Assembly (NCBI RefSeq): GCF_029278565.1 | Contig: NZ_CP119560.1 | Coordinates: 372,001-436,000 of the forward strand | Direction of reading: 5' to 3' | Origin: Haloarcula halophila | GTDB taxonomy: Archaea; Halobacteriota; Halobacteria; Halobacteriales; Haloarculaceae | DNA: 64,000 bases | Shown here: piece after piece, positions 34,118 through 43,254 of the stretch | How the letters are laid out: each line of letters starts with the position of its first letter | How positions within the stretch are numbered: position 1 is the first letter of the stretch | The notes under the pieces: generated by a model | Seen by the model: only the letters and a program-made list of their open reading frames with translations | The model's database searches: none | Told to the model about the DNA's origin: nothing | Position numbers and translations under genes: made by a program

Positions 34118-34897
34118 ATGAGCGAGCCACCGAGCCAGCCCGGATCGGGACGACGCGTCCAGGCAGTCCAGATATCCTGTGACATCCTCGAAGCGCTCCG
34201 TGAGAACGACGGGGCCGGCGTCTCCGAACTCGCGGAGCAGTTGGACCGGTCGAAAGCGACGATCCACAGCCACCTTGCGACGCTCACCGACAACGAGTTC
34301 GTCGTGAAGCACGGCGACACCTACGAGATCAGTCTCCGGTTCGTTGATGTCGGCGAGTACGCGAAAAACCAGATCGACATCTACGAGGTCGCCAAAGAGG
34401 AAGTCGATCGGTTGGCCGCCGAGACCGGGGAGGTGGCCCAGTTCATGGTCGAGGAACACGGCCGGGGCGTCTACCTCCACAAGGCACGTGGGGAGAACGC
34501 CATCCAGACAGCCTCCTACACCGGTAATCGGAAGGATCTCCACTGCACCGCGCTGGGGAAGGCCATCCTCTCGCAACTGTCGACCGAGCGGATCGACGAG
34601 ATCATTCAGCGACATGGGCTGCCACAGCGGACCGAAAAAACCGTCACCAGCCGCGAGGAACTGTTCGAGGCCCTCGAACGGATCCGTGAGGAGGGCGTTG
34701 CCTTCGACGACGAAGAGATCCTCAAGGGGCTGCGATGTATCGCTGCTCCGATCGAACATCCGACCGGCGCTATCTACGGTGCGATCAGCATCTCGGGACC
34801 GACGAGCCGGTTCAAGGGTGACCGGTTCCACGAGGAACTCCCCGAGATAGTCCAGGGAGCGGCGAACGTGATCGAAGTGAACGCGACGCAGGTCTAG
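34118..34897 (+). CDS. IclR-family transcriptional regulator, 259 aa
   Basis: N-terminal winged helix (about 10-75: GVSELAEQLDRSKATIHSHLATL) and C-terminal IclR effector domain (about 85-255: GEVAQFMVEEHGRGVYL, YTGNRKDLHCTALGKAILS). In Haloferax the IclR-type regulator XacR controls xylose and arabinose genes. This protein, at the edge of a similar island, is the natural candidate to control the transporter, glycosidases and oxidative enzymes here. Its ligand could be a 2-keto-3-deoxy acid or sugar acid, which is inference. I could not define an operator shared by the island promoters by eye. Confidence 0.9.
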   Translation: MSEPPSQPGSGRRVQAVQISCDILEALRENDGAGVSELAEQLDRSKATIHSHLATLTDNEFVVKHGDTYEISLRFVDVGEYAKNQIDIYEVAKEEVDRLAAETGEVAQFMVEEHGRGVYLHKARGENAIQTASYTGNRKDLHCTALGKAILSQLSTERIDEIIQRHGLPQRTEKTVTSREELFEALERIREEGVAFDDEEILKGLRCIAAPIEHPTGAIYGAISISGPTSRFKGDRFHEELPEIVQGAANVIEVNATQV

Positions 34898-35322
34898 ACC
34901 GTTCGCGCTAGCCAAACAGAGCGTTGTTCCGTCCCGTTACTGTATGGCCGTCTTGTGGGCGGATTCAGGATCTGGAACGTCGCCACGCACAGTTGCTCGT
35001 TCGTCGTCGTTTGTGAGACGCGAATACAACTGTGTGGTGTTCCTGTGGCTGCCGGTGACGGTCCCTGACGGTATCGCTGAGACACTGCGGCTCTCGTCTC
35101 CCGATACGCCGGTCACCGGTCAGCTATTCGGGATTTGACAGGCGTCCACGACGACGGTTCTCACCGGTTTGTAGTCCGTTCGCGAGTCGCAAATACTGCC
35201 AGTCGCTGTTTTGGGTGTGGAGCCGGGTTTTCAGGCGAAAGTAATCGCACGACTGTCCCGAATCCATAATTCAGTTCCCCATGACACCGAACTGGACCGG
35301 ACGCCGAGCTGTAGGGAACACG

Positions 35323-35342
35323 TAACAACCGTACGGCTGTTA
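35323..35342. repeat. 20-bp palindrome, copy 1
   Basis: TAACAACCGTACGGCTGTTA is self-complementary except for one pair of positions. Flanking AGGGA (about 35313-35317) and TCCCT (35343-35347) extend the stem past a five-base bulge. The sequence GTACGGCTGTTAT recurs about 58 bases downstream. Confidence 0.6.
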
Positions 35343-35381
35343 TCCCTCTCTTCGGTTATCGACACCGGTCTCCCTGGGTAA

Positions 35382-35399
35382 AACAGGTGTACGGCTGTT
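35382..35399. repeat. Related palindrome, copy 2
   Basis: AACAGGTGTACGGCTGTT: outer five bases pair perfectly and the centre is GTAC. The right half is identical to copy 1. It could be an operator pair with copy 1, or ends of a small mobile element. Confidence 0.5.
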
Positions 35400-35800
35400 A
35401 TTTGATCTGTGGGACACAGCCAACACCGAGACAGACAGTCCCGTGGCGCTGTTCCCGGGCCGATACAGGTTCGTTCGGGAGTCGCGAACACGACGTGAAT
35501 GAGGATCGTGACGCGTGCCCTCTCAATCCGTATCCAGCTCACTCATTAACACCGATAAACGGTAATACGTAGTCTCGAAGCAAGTACGTTCTTTATATCC
35601 CCGAGTTTGGGATTTGTATCGGCAGGTATCCGATATTAAATATAGAATTGGCAAATTATCCTTAAAGTAAATCCAAATAGAGTTATTTCAGAGATTTTCT
35701 ATCCTTCCAAGCAACTTAAAGGAGATATTGCTATTTCTATCGGCATTTGATGGATACAGTACGCATTATTAATGAATACTACGGGGTGAGTAGGGCAGAC

Positions 35801-35889
35801 GATAGTAACAGTTGAAACGATAGACACATGGATCGCATTGCAGTCGTACGATCGGGTGTGCAGTGATGTTCACAGGCTACTATCGAAGG
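35801..35889 (-). repeat. Dispersed hairpin element, copy B
   Basis: Reverse-strand copy of the element at 10883-10970 and 50608-50694. On the plus strand the outer arms are ACAC at 35824-35827 and GTGT at 35856-35859, and the inner arms are GATCG and CGATC. The minus-strand frame reads CTPDRTTAMRSMC and stays open past the conserved core. Confidence 0.65.
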
Positions 35890-36132
35890 TATCTCCTGCC
35901 AGTCGATCGAATCACTCGACGACTCATCTACTGCTCTGGCAGACAGTTCGTTGTGGACGCTGCCGACTACGGTGATCACCGGTGACTGTGTTCACTCGAA
36001 TCCGTGTCTACGGAAGCTCGGACCCGTGAGAAGAGGAGAGAGCCGAGTGACTGCCCTCCCTTCAGAAAGAGCGGGTTTAATACGACAGGCGATACACGTC
36101 TTACCCGAGTCCCCTCTCACGGAGCGCTTGAT

Positions 36133-37338
36133 ATGTCGAGACCCGCAGACCGTTACCGACGGCCCCTCTCGGTTACCACCCTTGTTATCGCTATCGCCTG
36201 TGCTGTCGCCGTTATATCGATTACCACCGCCGCCTGGGCAGCGGGTTCCACGGCGACCGCCGAGACACCAGCGGTACGATCGAATATCAGTGAAACGTAC
36301 GATTCCATCGGCGGCCTCAACGCGACCCGGACAACCGTTGTCAAACGGGACGGGACAGTTACGGCTCGTGCCACGTACGATGTCACGACGGTACCAGGGA
36401 GTGACAAACGCCGTCACCGACTGACGAGTAACTCGTCGCGACGATACGACCTCCGCGTCTCGAACGGTTCGACCCTCTGGTTGCACGATCGGAGTGAGCA
36501 AGCGGTAACCCGAATCGGTCTGCAAGATACCCCCTCGGACGACTCGACCCTAGAGCGGATCGAACGGATCCTCGTTCACACGCGCTTGGTTAGCGACGAT
36601 TCGAGCCCTTCGATGCCTGTCGAGCCACTACCGGTCGTACCCGGCGACCGCGGCGGCATGAACCCACCACACACTGTTCCGAACACCACGTATGAGATCC
36701 GATACACCGGGACGGATACGCTGAACGGACGGGAGGTGTATGTTATCAATATTACCAGTCCCGACGAAGATATCAGCCATCAGCAAACACTCTGGGTCGA
36801 TACGGAGTTGTTGTATCCGATCCAGCGACAGACCACGTGGATACACGACGGGGTAGAGCGGGAACTGACGACAACGTACACCGACGTGCATGTCACTCCT
36901 GAGCTCCCGAAAGGAACGTTCCGATTCGAACCGACCCCGAACACGACGCTTGAGACGCCGGCCACGCCCACTGTCCGACAGTACGACAGTATCGGCGAGT
37001 TACGGTCAGATACTACGGTCACGGTGCCGACGCCGGACCTACCGATGTCGTACGAACTAACCACAGCAACGAGGACCGAGGGGCAAATCCGCAGCGTCGG
37101 CCTCCAGTACGTCAACGAGACAAGCAGTATCTCGATCTCGGCGTACAACTTCACGTATCCGCCCGAGAACGGAGAAACGGCGGTTACTATCGATGGGCGA
37201 CAGGCGGTGCTTTCCTTTGGCCCGACACTGATGCTGTCCTGGAACTGTGAGAGATACCGATACACCGTTCGTGCAACGGGAACCACCAGACAACAGCTGA
37301 TCGCTGTCGGTCGGTCGGTCGGCTGTCCAGCTACTTGA
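36133..37338 (+). CDS. Exported LolA/DUF-type outer-surface protein, 401 aa
   Basis: An N-terminal hydrophobic signal or anchor (about 13-36: LVIAIACAVAVISITTAAWA) is followed by a two-domain beta-rich protein. The segments ATRTTVVKRDGTVTARATY, LWLHDRSEQAVTRI and QQTLWVDTELLYPIQRQTTW fit the LolA/RseB-like lipoprotein-sensing fold, which is common among haloarchaeal exported proteins. A 43-codon extension upstream has a different composition, so I start at 36133 (MSRPADRYRR). Function unknown; binding of lipids or lipid-anchored proteins is what the fold suggests. Confidence 0.72.
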   Translation: MSRPADRYRRPLSVTTLVIAIACAVAVISITTAAWAAGSTATAETPAVRSNISETYDSIGGLNATRTTVVKRDGTVTARATYDVTTVPGSDKRRHRLTSNSSRRYDLRVSNGSTLWLHDRSEQAVTRIGLQDTPSDDSTLERIERILVHTRLVSDDSSPSMPVEPLPVVPGDRGGMNPPHTVPNTTYEIRYTGTDTLNGREVYVINITSPDEDISHQQTLWVDTELLYPIQRQTTWIHDGVERELTTTYTDVHVTPELPKGTFRFEPTPNTTLETPATPTVRQYDSIGELRSDTTVTVPTPDLPMSYELTTATRTEGQIRSVGLQYVNETSSISISAYNFTYPPENGETAVTIDGRQAVLSFGPTLMLSWNCERYRYTVRATGTTRQQLIAVGRSVGCPAT

Positions 37339-37703
37339 TCCCACCAACTGCCTGTGTGGGCTCAAATACATTCCCCCCGGCTTCTGGGTCAGAAAGCCGG
37401 TTCCACATTATAAGATGGTACGACGCTACCCTCGAGTTGCGACGGATCACGGACGGCTATGCTAGCCGGTACGGAACACCCTCGGCCCGCAGTCACCCCC
37501 AGTCGGACCCTGACACCGAGGGCAAGTCATGGCCTGGGTCGCTTCACCGGTCCAGTCCGTCGCCTGACTCCAGTAACGGTATGTTGGTCCCGCCCCTCCC
37601 TCGGTCCCCTGACGCGCACACCCCTCCATCCCGTCCCCCGACCGTTTTCTGGGTCAGCAAGTGGCAAGGTACTTTATTCGCGCCCCAACTGTTGTTCGGG
37701 TAC
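37339..37703. other. Intergenic region with promoters, no gene seen
   Basis: A TATA-like CTTTATT at 37672-37678 is centred 29 nt before the GTG at 37704 and fits the next gene. Another TATA-like CACATTATAAG at about 37404-37414 has no recognisable gene at the right distance and might start a short RNA or long leader. Confidence 0.4.
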
Positions 37704-38075
37704 GTGAGCGAAGACCCGGCGCTGGAGGACGTTCTCGAGTTGCTCAGCGACCAGTACGCCCGGGATATCCTCGCAGCAACGAGTGAGCAACCAATGTCCG
37801 CCCAACAACTCGCACAGCAGTGTGATATGTCGGAACCGACGGTATACCGCCGAGTTGAGTGGTTACAGGAACACGGATTGCTGGCAGAGCGAACGGAGAT
37901 CCAGACTGGGGGAAACGATTACAGCGTCTACCGAGCGACGCTCTCGGAGTTCACACTTACCCTCGAAGATGGGGCGTTCGAGCCACGTATCGAACGCCGC
38001 TCGACGCCGGCGTTCCCGGGACAAGACGAGGACGATACGGCGGACCGGTTCACGAAAATGTGGGAGAATCTATAA
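37704..38075 (+). CDS. Winged-helix regulator, paralogue of 3438-3785, 123 aa
   Basis: Starts with GTG (GTGAGCGAAGACCC), like its paralogue, and has a TATA box 29 nt upstream. Helix-turn-helix SAQQLAQQCDMSEPTVYRRVEWL, wing GGNDYSVYRA, and the same C-terminal signature ADRFTKMWENL. A long in-frame extension upstream (from 37335) is Ser/Pro-rich and is not part of the family. The stop is one base from the ATG of the small membrane protein that follows, repeating the regulator/membrane pair seen at 3.1-3.8 kb. Confidence 0.83.
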   Translation: MSEDPALEDVLELLSDQYARDILAATSEQPMSAQQLAQQCDMSEPTVYRRVEWLQEHGLLAERTEIQTGGNDYSVYRATLSEFTLTLEDGAFEPRIERRSTPAFPGQDEDDTADRFTKMWENL

Positions 38076-38076
38076 T

Positions 38077-38388
38077 ATGGTCCTGATATCCACGATTGCC
38101 GACTGGCTCATTCTCACACTGGCTTTCGGGTCGACGATCATCGGTGCGTACATCGGGTACCAGGCATACCGGGGCTACCGCCGGCACGACAGCCTCACCA
38201 TGCAGTACCTGTCCGTTGGCCTGTTTCTCCTCACTGCCGCCGCGTTTACTGTCGCGTTCGTCGGCTCAGCCCTGCTACGGGGCAATCTTCTCCCGTCGAA
38301 TTTCCAGCAACCGCTCACTCTCGTCACGCGGATGCTCCAGTTCATCGGTGTCCTCTTCATTGCGTACTCACTCCACCGGCGCGGATGA
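38077..38388 (+). CDS. Small membrane protein, paralogue of 3100-3438, 103 aa
   Basis: Three predicted helices (about 5-27, 42-66, 80-98). The basic loop YQAYRGYRRHD follows helix one, as in the paralogue (YQAYQGYRRSD). It begins one base after the regulator stop, so the pair is an operon. Function unknown. The membrane protein may sequester or signal to the regulator; that is inference from the two conserved pairs. Confidence 0.8.
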   Translation: MVLISTIADWLILTLAFGSTIIGAYIGYQAYRGYRRHDSLTMQYLSVGLFLLTAAAFTVAFVGSALLRGNLLPSNFQQPLTLVTRMLQFIGVLFIAYSLHRRG

Positions 38389-38752
38389 CGATGCGCGTTC
38401 GAGCGACACAGTTATGATGGTGACACCGACCAACACGGTACGGTCCAGCCGAGTGCAAGGACGGTCCAAAGCGATACTCTCCAACCGCGAGGGGACGCAA
38501 TACACGTCTTCTAGAGCTGCACAACTGGGCGTTACTACCGCTCACGTTATCTAGCTGGTGAATCCGCCGAATCAGTCGTTGAATGTCTCGTTATCGGGGC
38601 TTTGCGCAATTCTACACGAGAGCGATCCAGTCGACGTCTACACTCTTCGATGTGCATATCTTGCATATCGCTATCTACACGTCGTGGTGGTTGACCACAG
38701 GCTGTCTCCGGCAGTAGTATTGTATGTGGAGGGTTCGATACCGTCAGTCAGG
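38389..38752. other. Intergenic region, no gene seen
   Basis: About 360 bases. An in-frame extension of the next gene into this region has atypical composition (many Cys, Tyr and Leu) and is not counted. Confidence 0.45.
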
Positions 38753-39727
38753 ATGACTGCAACCGTTGTACTCTGTGATTCCAAAACAGTTGATCCGACA
38801 GACCAATCCGACATACTGGAGGCTGCTGACGCGACGATAGAGATCCTTGAAGAGAAGACCGAAGCCGCCGTCAGCAGCGCTGTCCGGGATGCAGAGGCGA
38901 TCATTGTCGACGCACAGACCCCAGTCACGGCAGCGGTACTGAATAATACGGCATCGTTACAAGTCGTTGGGCGGGCCGGCATCGGCGTTGACAATATCGA
39001 CCTCGATGCGGCAGTCGCCAATGACATCACCGTGGTGAATGTGCCTACGTACTCCCTCGAAGAGGTCTCAACCCATGCCTTGTCGCTTCTGTTGGCATGT
39101 GTCCGTGCAGTCCCACAGTACGATCGGGCGGTGAAAGCTGGCACATGGGACTGGCAGCAGGGACAGCCGTTACATCGAATGACAGACCGGACGCTGGGGC
39201 TAGTCGGATTCGGCAACATCCCACGCCGACTCGCGTCGAAGCTCCGGACTTTCGGGGTCGAGGTGATAGCGACCGATCCCCACGTTTCCGAGGCCCGGAT
39301 GCGTGACTATGGTGTCGAAAAGGTGGCGTTCGAGACACTACTCGACCGGGTAGAGTATTGCTCAATTCACGTTCCACTGTACAAGGCGACTCGTCATCTG
39401 TTTTCGACGGCGGAGTTTGTACGTCTCTCCGAGGAGTGTATCGTGGTGAATACGTCCCGCGGTGGAGTCATCGACCAAGCTGCACTCGTCGAGGCCCTCT
39501 CTACTGGGGAAATCGCGCGTGCTGGCCTCGACGTGCTCGAATCCGAACCGCCAGCCGCCGACAGCCCACTGCTCAACCGTGACGATGTCGTGCTCACGCC
39601 CCACGCTGGATGGTACTCCGAAGAGAGCCAGACGGACCTCTCGAAAGGCGTTGCCGAGGGCGTTGCTGCAGTACTACGAGGTGAGCAACCCGACAACGCT
39701 GTCACCCCAGACACGGTGTGGAGCTGA
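38753..39727 (+). CDS. D-isomer-specific 2-hydroxyacid dehydrogenase, second copy, 324 aa
   Basis: GRAGIGVDNIDLDAAV near 75-90, dinucleotide loop GFGNIP (the second half departs from the usual GxGxxG, with Pro at the last Gly), catalytic Arg in VNTSRGG, Glu in LESEPP and His in LTPHAGWYSEES. Same subfamily as the enzyme at 25920-26885 (PHxxWYSEE) but clearly diverged. The start at 38753 (MTATVVLCDS) gives a normal-length protein; longer in-frame starts are rejected. No metabolic neighbours, so the substrate is unknown. Confidence 0.83.
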   Translation: MTATVVLCDSKTVDPTDQSDILEAADATIEILEEKTEAAVSSAVRDAEAIIVDAQTPVTAAVLNNTASLQVVGRAGIGVDNIDLDAAVANDITVVNVPTYSLEEVSTHALSLLLACVRAVPQYDRAVKAGTWDWQQGQPLHRMTDRTLGLVGFGNIPRRLASKLRTFGVEVIATDPHVSEARMRDYGVEKVAFETLLDRVEYCSIHVPLYKATRHLFSTAEFVRLSEECIVVNTSRGGVIDQAALVEALSTGEIARAGLDVLESEPPAADSPLLNRDDVVLTPHAGWYSEESQTDLSKGVAEGVAAVLRGEQPDNAVTPDTVWS

Positions 39728-39817
39728 CACCTCCATCACGGTCAGTCTCGTTGGCGAGGAACAGTTTCGAGGGGTCTACCAGACAGCGTTTTAGGAGCGG
39801 TTTCGTACCGTCGATAG

Positions 39818-41731
39818 ATGCGCTCGACGCTGTCGCCGTGGCAGATAGTCACTGTAGTCGGTCTCGTCGTCGCCCCCATCGTATTCGGTGCCGCGTTCGC
39901 GGCCGACCTCGGCAGCGAGCGGCCCGATCCCGTTCCGTTCGACCGGACCGTCCAGCGTGGCATCACGATGGCCGACGAACAGCGTGCGCTCAGTCGTGAT
40001 ATCAGCGTTCCACGAGCGGAGGTGTTCTATTCGCAGTACCGCTACGTGGTCGGGTACGTCGGCCTCGACCGGACGGTCGCGGCGCTGACCGAACCGGGTC
40101 ACGAACAACAGTTCGGCTACCCGCTCGCGGTGTACGTCTCCGACTACAGTGGCGCCGGTGCGACCTGTGGCGAGCGCGGTACGTTGCGGACCGACGGGCC
40201 GACAGGATGGACCGCAGCGATCGAGGCTCATTACGTCGTCAACGGGAGCACGCGGGCTCCCTCGGGACCCGTGGTGGTGCCGTTCGGGACCCACGCCGAC
40301 GCCGCGGCGTTCGCAGACCGCTGTGGCGGCCGGGTCATCGACTGGTCGATACTCCGCAACCACTCGTTCGGGGTGGAGGGTCCCCTCGCCGTTCGAGAAC
40401 AGGTCACGGACCGGCGATCGACGACCAACGAGACCGTCCAGACGGCCCGCACTCTCGACACGCGGCCGGTGTCGGTCGTCGTCGGTGAGGACGCACCCAC
40501 GGTACAGGCCGCCGTCGACGCCGCGCCGCCCAACACCACCGTCGTCGTCCCGAACGGTAGCTACCACGAGCGGGTGACCGTCGACGACCCGATAACGCTG
40601 CGTGGGCGGAACGCGACACTCGACGGCGGCGGCAACGGCACGGTCGTCAGGGTGACCGCCGACCGGGTCGGGCTCACCGGCCTCTCGGTCACCGGCGTCG
40701 GCAACCAGACAGTCGGGAACACGTCGACGGCGGAGGACTCCGCATGGGACGCGACCGTGACGGCGGCCTACGGGAACAGCGACGCCGCCGTGGCCGCGCG
40801 AAACGCCTCGGCGCTGTCCGTTTCGAACGTCACCGTCGAGACACGGTCGAGCGGGTTCGTTCTCAGGCGGACGCCGGACGCCGTCGTCGAGAACGTTACC
40901 GTCAACGGGACCGACAACTGGCAAGACGGCTTCATGGGCGTCGTCGGGATGCACAGCGATGTCGTCGTCCAAGACAGTACGTTCCGCGGCGGGCGGGATG
41001 GCATCTATCTCCACCGCGCCGACGGGACCGTCGTCCGCGACAACACCTTCCGGGACGGCCGCTTCGGCGTCCACCTGATGTACACCTCGTCGGCGCTCGT
41101 CGCGGACAACACCGCCCGCGAGCAGAAGTACGCGGGTATCGTCGTCATGACCAACCCCGAAGGCAACGCAGTCGTCGGCAACGACGTTCGGGACGCCGGC
41201 AGCGGCATCTTGATGGCCGGGAGTCGGAGCTACGTCGGCCACAACGTCGTCGCCAATACGACACGCGGGCTGTCGGCGAACGCCGGCCGCTCCCTGTACG
41301 AAGACAACGTCGTCTACGGGAGCGACATCGGCATCACCGCTGCCACGGTCCTGCCGTCGAACACCGTCACCGAGAACGACTTCGTGGCGAACGACAAGCA
41401 TGCCGTCTCCGGTCCCGGACCGTTGCGGTGGTACACCGACGACGGCCGAGGGAACTACTGGAGCGGCGCCTACGATCTCTCGGTGGACGGTGGGCCGACG
41501 CTGACCCGACCGTACTCACCGACCGACACCGTGGACAGACGACTCCACCACACTGACTCGGCGGTCGTCCTCCGTTCGGCACCCAGCGTCCGCGCGCTCC
41601 GAGCCTTACGCGGGACGACACCCGGCTTCCGCCGCGGGAGTATCGTCGACACTCACCCGCTGTCAGCGCCTGCCCACCCCGAGACTGTCGCTATGGTACG
41701 GAACGAAACCACGACGGATGTATCGCCATGA
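39818..41731 (+). CDS. nosD: NosD-like copper-maturation protein with N-terminal NosL-like domain, 637 aa
   Basis: One signal or anchor helix (about 8-28). The next part (about 45-195) has NosL-like features: YVVNGSTRAPSGPVVVPFG, then a HADAAAFADRCGGRVIDW segment. From about 225 to 560 it is a right-handed parallel beta-helix of the NosD/CASH type (VVGEDAPTVQAAVDAAPPN; GIYLHRADGTVVRDNTF; GVHLMYTS; GILMAGSRSYVGHNVV; GNYWSGAYD). NosD with NosF and NosY supplies copper or sulfur for the CuZ centre of nitrous oxide reductase. The gene overlaps nosF by ATGA. No nosZ is in the window, so another copper target is possible. Confidence 0.82.
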   Translation: MRSTLSPWQIVTVVGLVVAPIVFGAAFAADLGSERPDPVPFDRTVQRGITMADEQRALSRDISVPRAEVFYSQYRYVVGYVGLDRTVAALTEPGHEQQFGYPLAVYVSDYSGAGATCGERGTLRTDGPTGWTAAIEAHYVVNGSTRAPSGPVVVPFGTHADAAAFADRCGGRVIDWSILRNHSFGVEGPLAVREQVTDRRSTTNETVQTARTLDTRPVSVVVGEDAPTVQAAVDAAPPNTTVVVPNGSYHERVTVDDPITLRGRNATLDGGGNGTVVRVTADRVGLTGLSVTGVGNQTVGNTSTAEDSAWDATVTAAYGNSDAAVAARNASALSVSNVTVETRSSGFVLRRTPDAVVENVTVNGTDNWQDGFMGVVGMHSDVVVQDSTFRGGRDGIYLHRADGTVVRDNTFRDGRFGVHLMYTSSALVADNTAREQKYAGIVVMTNPEGNAVVGNDVRDAGSGILMAGSRSYVGHNVVANTTRGLSANAGRSLYEDNVVYGSDIGITAATVLPSNTVTENDFVANDKHAVSGPGPLRWYTDDGRGNYWSGAYDLSVDGGPTLTRPYSPTDTVDRRLHHTDSAVVLRSAPSVRALRALRGTTPGFRRGSIVDTHPLSAPAHPETVAMVRNETTTDVSP

Positions 41732-42444
41732 CTCCCCCACCACTCTCGACAGACGAACTGACGAAGTCGTACGGCGACGTGACCGCACTCGACTCGGTCT
41801 CACTCGACATCCCAGCGTCCGCGGTGACCGGGTTCATCGGCCCGAACGGGTCCGGAAAGACGACGCTCCTAGAACTCCTGCTCGGCGTCGAGCGGCCGAC
41901 GCTGGGGACCGTCGAGTACAATGGCCCCGAGGCTGTCCGACGCTTCGGCTACCTTCCCCAGCAACCGACGTTCCGGCCGGGGTTCACCGTCGCCGAAACG
42001 GCCGCGTTTTACGCCGATCTCGTCGACGACGACCCCGACCGACTGTTGGACGCAGTCGGTCTGGCGGCCGTGACCGAACGCCCGGTGACAGGCCTCTCGG
42101 GCGGGATGCGGCGGCTACTGGGTATCGCACAGGCGCTGGCCGGTGACCCGCCGGTGGTGGTACTCGACGAACCAGCCAGCGGGCTTGACCCGGCGATGAG
42201 CGAACGGATTTTCGAGATCATCGACTCTATCGCCGCCGAGGGCCGGACCGTCGTGGTGAGTTCCCACGACCTCCCGCTCGTCGAGCGAACAGCCGACCAT
42301 CTCGTCGTCCTCGAATCGGGGGAGGTGCGTGCGGCCGGCAGTCCGGCGTCGCTCCGGGAAAGAACCGGTGGCCCCCTACACGAGACGTTCGCGTCACTGC
42401 TGGCGGGTGAGACGACCGTCGTTACGGGACGGAGTGACGCATGA
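41728..42444 (+). CDS. nosF: ABC transporter ATPase, NosF-like, 238 aa
   Basis: Walker A GPNGSGKT at 38-45, signature LSGGMRRLLG, Walker B VVVLDEPASGLDP and H loop SSHDLPL. Short CcmA/NosF-type ATPase. Overlaps nosD (ATGA at 41728) and nosY (ATGA at 42441), so all three are translationally coupled. Energises the NosY permease. Confidence 0.87.
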   Translation: MTPPPLSTDELTKSYGDVTALDSVSLDIPASAVTGFIGPNGSGKTTLLELLLGVERPTLGTVEYNGPEAVRRFGYLPQQPTFRPGFTVAETAAFYADLVDDDPDRLLDAVGLAAVTERPVTGLSGGMRRLLGIAQALAGDPPVVVLDEPASGLDPAMSERIFEIIDSIAAEGRTVVVSSHDLPLVERTADHLVVLESGEVRAAGSPASLRERTGGPLHETFASLLAGETTVVTGRSDA

Positions 42445-43253
42445 CGACGGCCGAACGTGTCTGGCGCGTCTTCGCCCGAGAGGTGCAGGCGGCAGTCCGA
42501 ACACGGAGTTTCCTCGCGCTGGCGCTGGTGACGACGATAGCCGTCTTCGGCGTCGCCACCGCCGGCGGCCCGGCGGGCGGCTACGTCCCGACCGTCGTCG
42601 ACGTGCTCGTCGTCGTCGAGATACTCGTCCCGACCGTGGCCTTCGCAGTCGGCTACCGCGCGATGGCCGACCCGATCGCCCGGGGTGAACTCGACGTGAT
42701 GGAGACCTACCCGTTGCCGACGTGGGGGTACGTCGGTGGCACGTACGCGGGCCGTGCCGTAGTATTGTCGGCCGTCGTCGGTGTCCCCCTCGCAGCACTC
42801 GGCGTGTACGTCGCGACGACGGCGGGTCCCGAGACGACGGTGTTCGCGAGTCATCGCGGCATCGACTCGCCCCTGTTGTACCTGCGGTTTCTCGCGCTAA
42901 CGCTGCTGTACGGGTTCGTCTCGCTCTCACTGGTGGTCTTGCTGTCGGTGCTAGCCGGTTCCCGCAGCCGCGCCCTGGTTCTCGCACTGGCTGGCCTGCT
43001 CGTGCTGACCGTGGGCGGGGACGTAGCGGTGTTTGCGGCACTGGACGGGAGTGTCCTGCCGAGCGAGTCACTCGGCGGGGTCCTCGCAGTCACACCGGCC
43101 GGTGCCTACCGCGGGCTGGTCTTCGACCAGGTGTTGTACGTGGCCGTCCCGACCCGGTCGTCGTTCGTCCCGGGGTGGCTCGCGACCGGTGCGCTGGTTG
43201 GCTGGTGGGCGGCGACGCTAGCTGGCGCAGCGGCGGTCGCCCACCTGCGGTGA
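42441..43253 (+). CDS. nosY: ABC-2 type permease, NosY-like, 270 aa
   Basis: About six membrane helices: the first at about 24-45 (SFLALALVTTIAVFGVATAG), the last at about 250-268. AFAVGYRAMADPIARGELDVMETYPLPTWGYVGG in the first third is characteristic of NosY/ABC-2 permeases. Start overlaps the nosF stop. Its stop is one base from the convergent regulator gene. Confidence 0.85.
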   Translation: MTTAERVWRVFAREVQAAVRTRSFLALALVTTIAVFGVATAGGPAGGYVPTVVDVLVVVEILVPTVAFAVGYRAMADPIARGELDVMETYPLPTWGYVGGTYAGRAVVLSAVVGVPLAALGVYVATTAGPETTVFASHRGIDSPLLYLRFLALTLLYGFVSLSLVVLLSVLAGSRSRALVLALAGLLVLTVGGDVAVFAALDGSVLPSESLGGVLAVTPAGAYRGLVFDQVLYVAVPTRSSFVPGWLATGALVGWWAATLAGAAAVAHLR

Positions 43254-43254
43254 C

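Larger units (their letters stand above)
34898..36132. other. 1.2-kb intergenic region with palindromes and repeat copy B
   Basis: No convincing gene. It contains two related GTAC-centred palindromes (35323-35342, 35382-35399), an AT-rich tract (about 35575-35785) and hairpin-repeat copy B (35801-35889). A TATA-like TTTAATAC at about 36075-36082 may drive the next gene. Short open frames lack homologous motifs. Confidence 0.5.

Noticed and set aside
35231-35542. 103-codon minus-strand frame in the intergenic region
   Set aside because: Runs across the palindromes, has no acidic bias and no recognisable motif; treated as chance.
39791-41401. 536-codon open frame antisense to nosD
   Set aside because: No domain or hydrophobicity pattern; nosD on the other strand is a clear beta-helix protein overlapping nosF.
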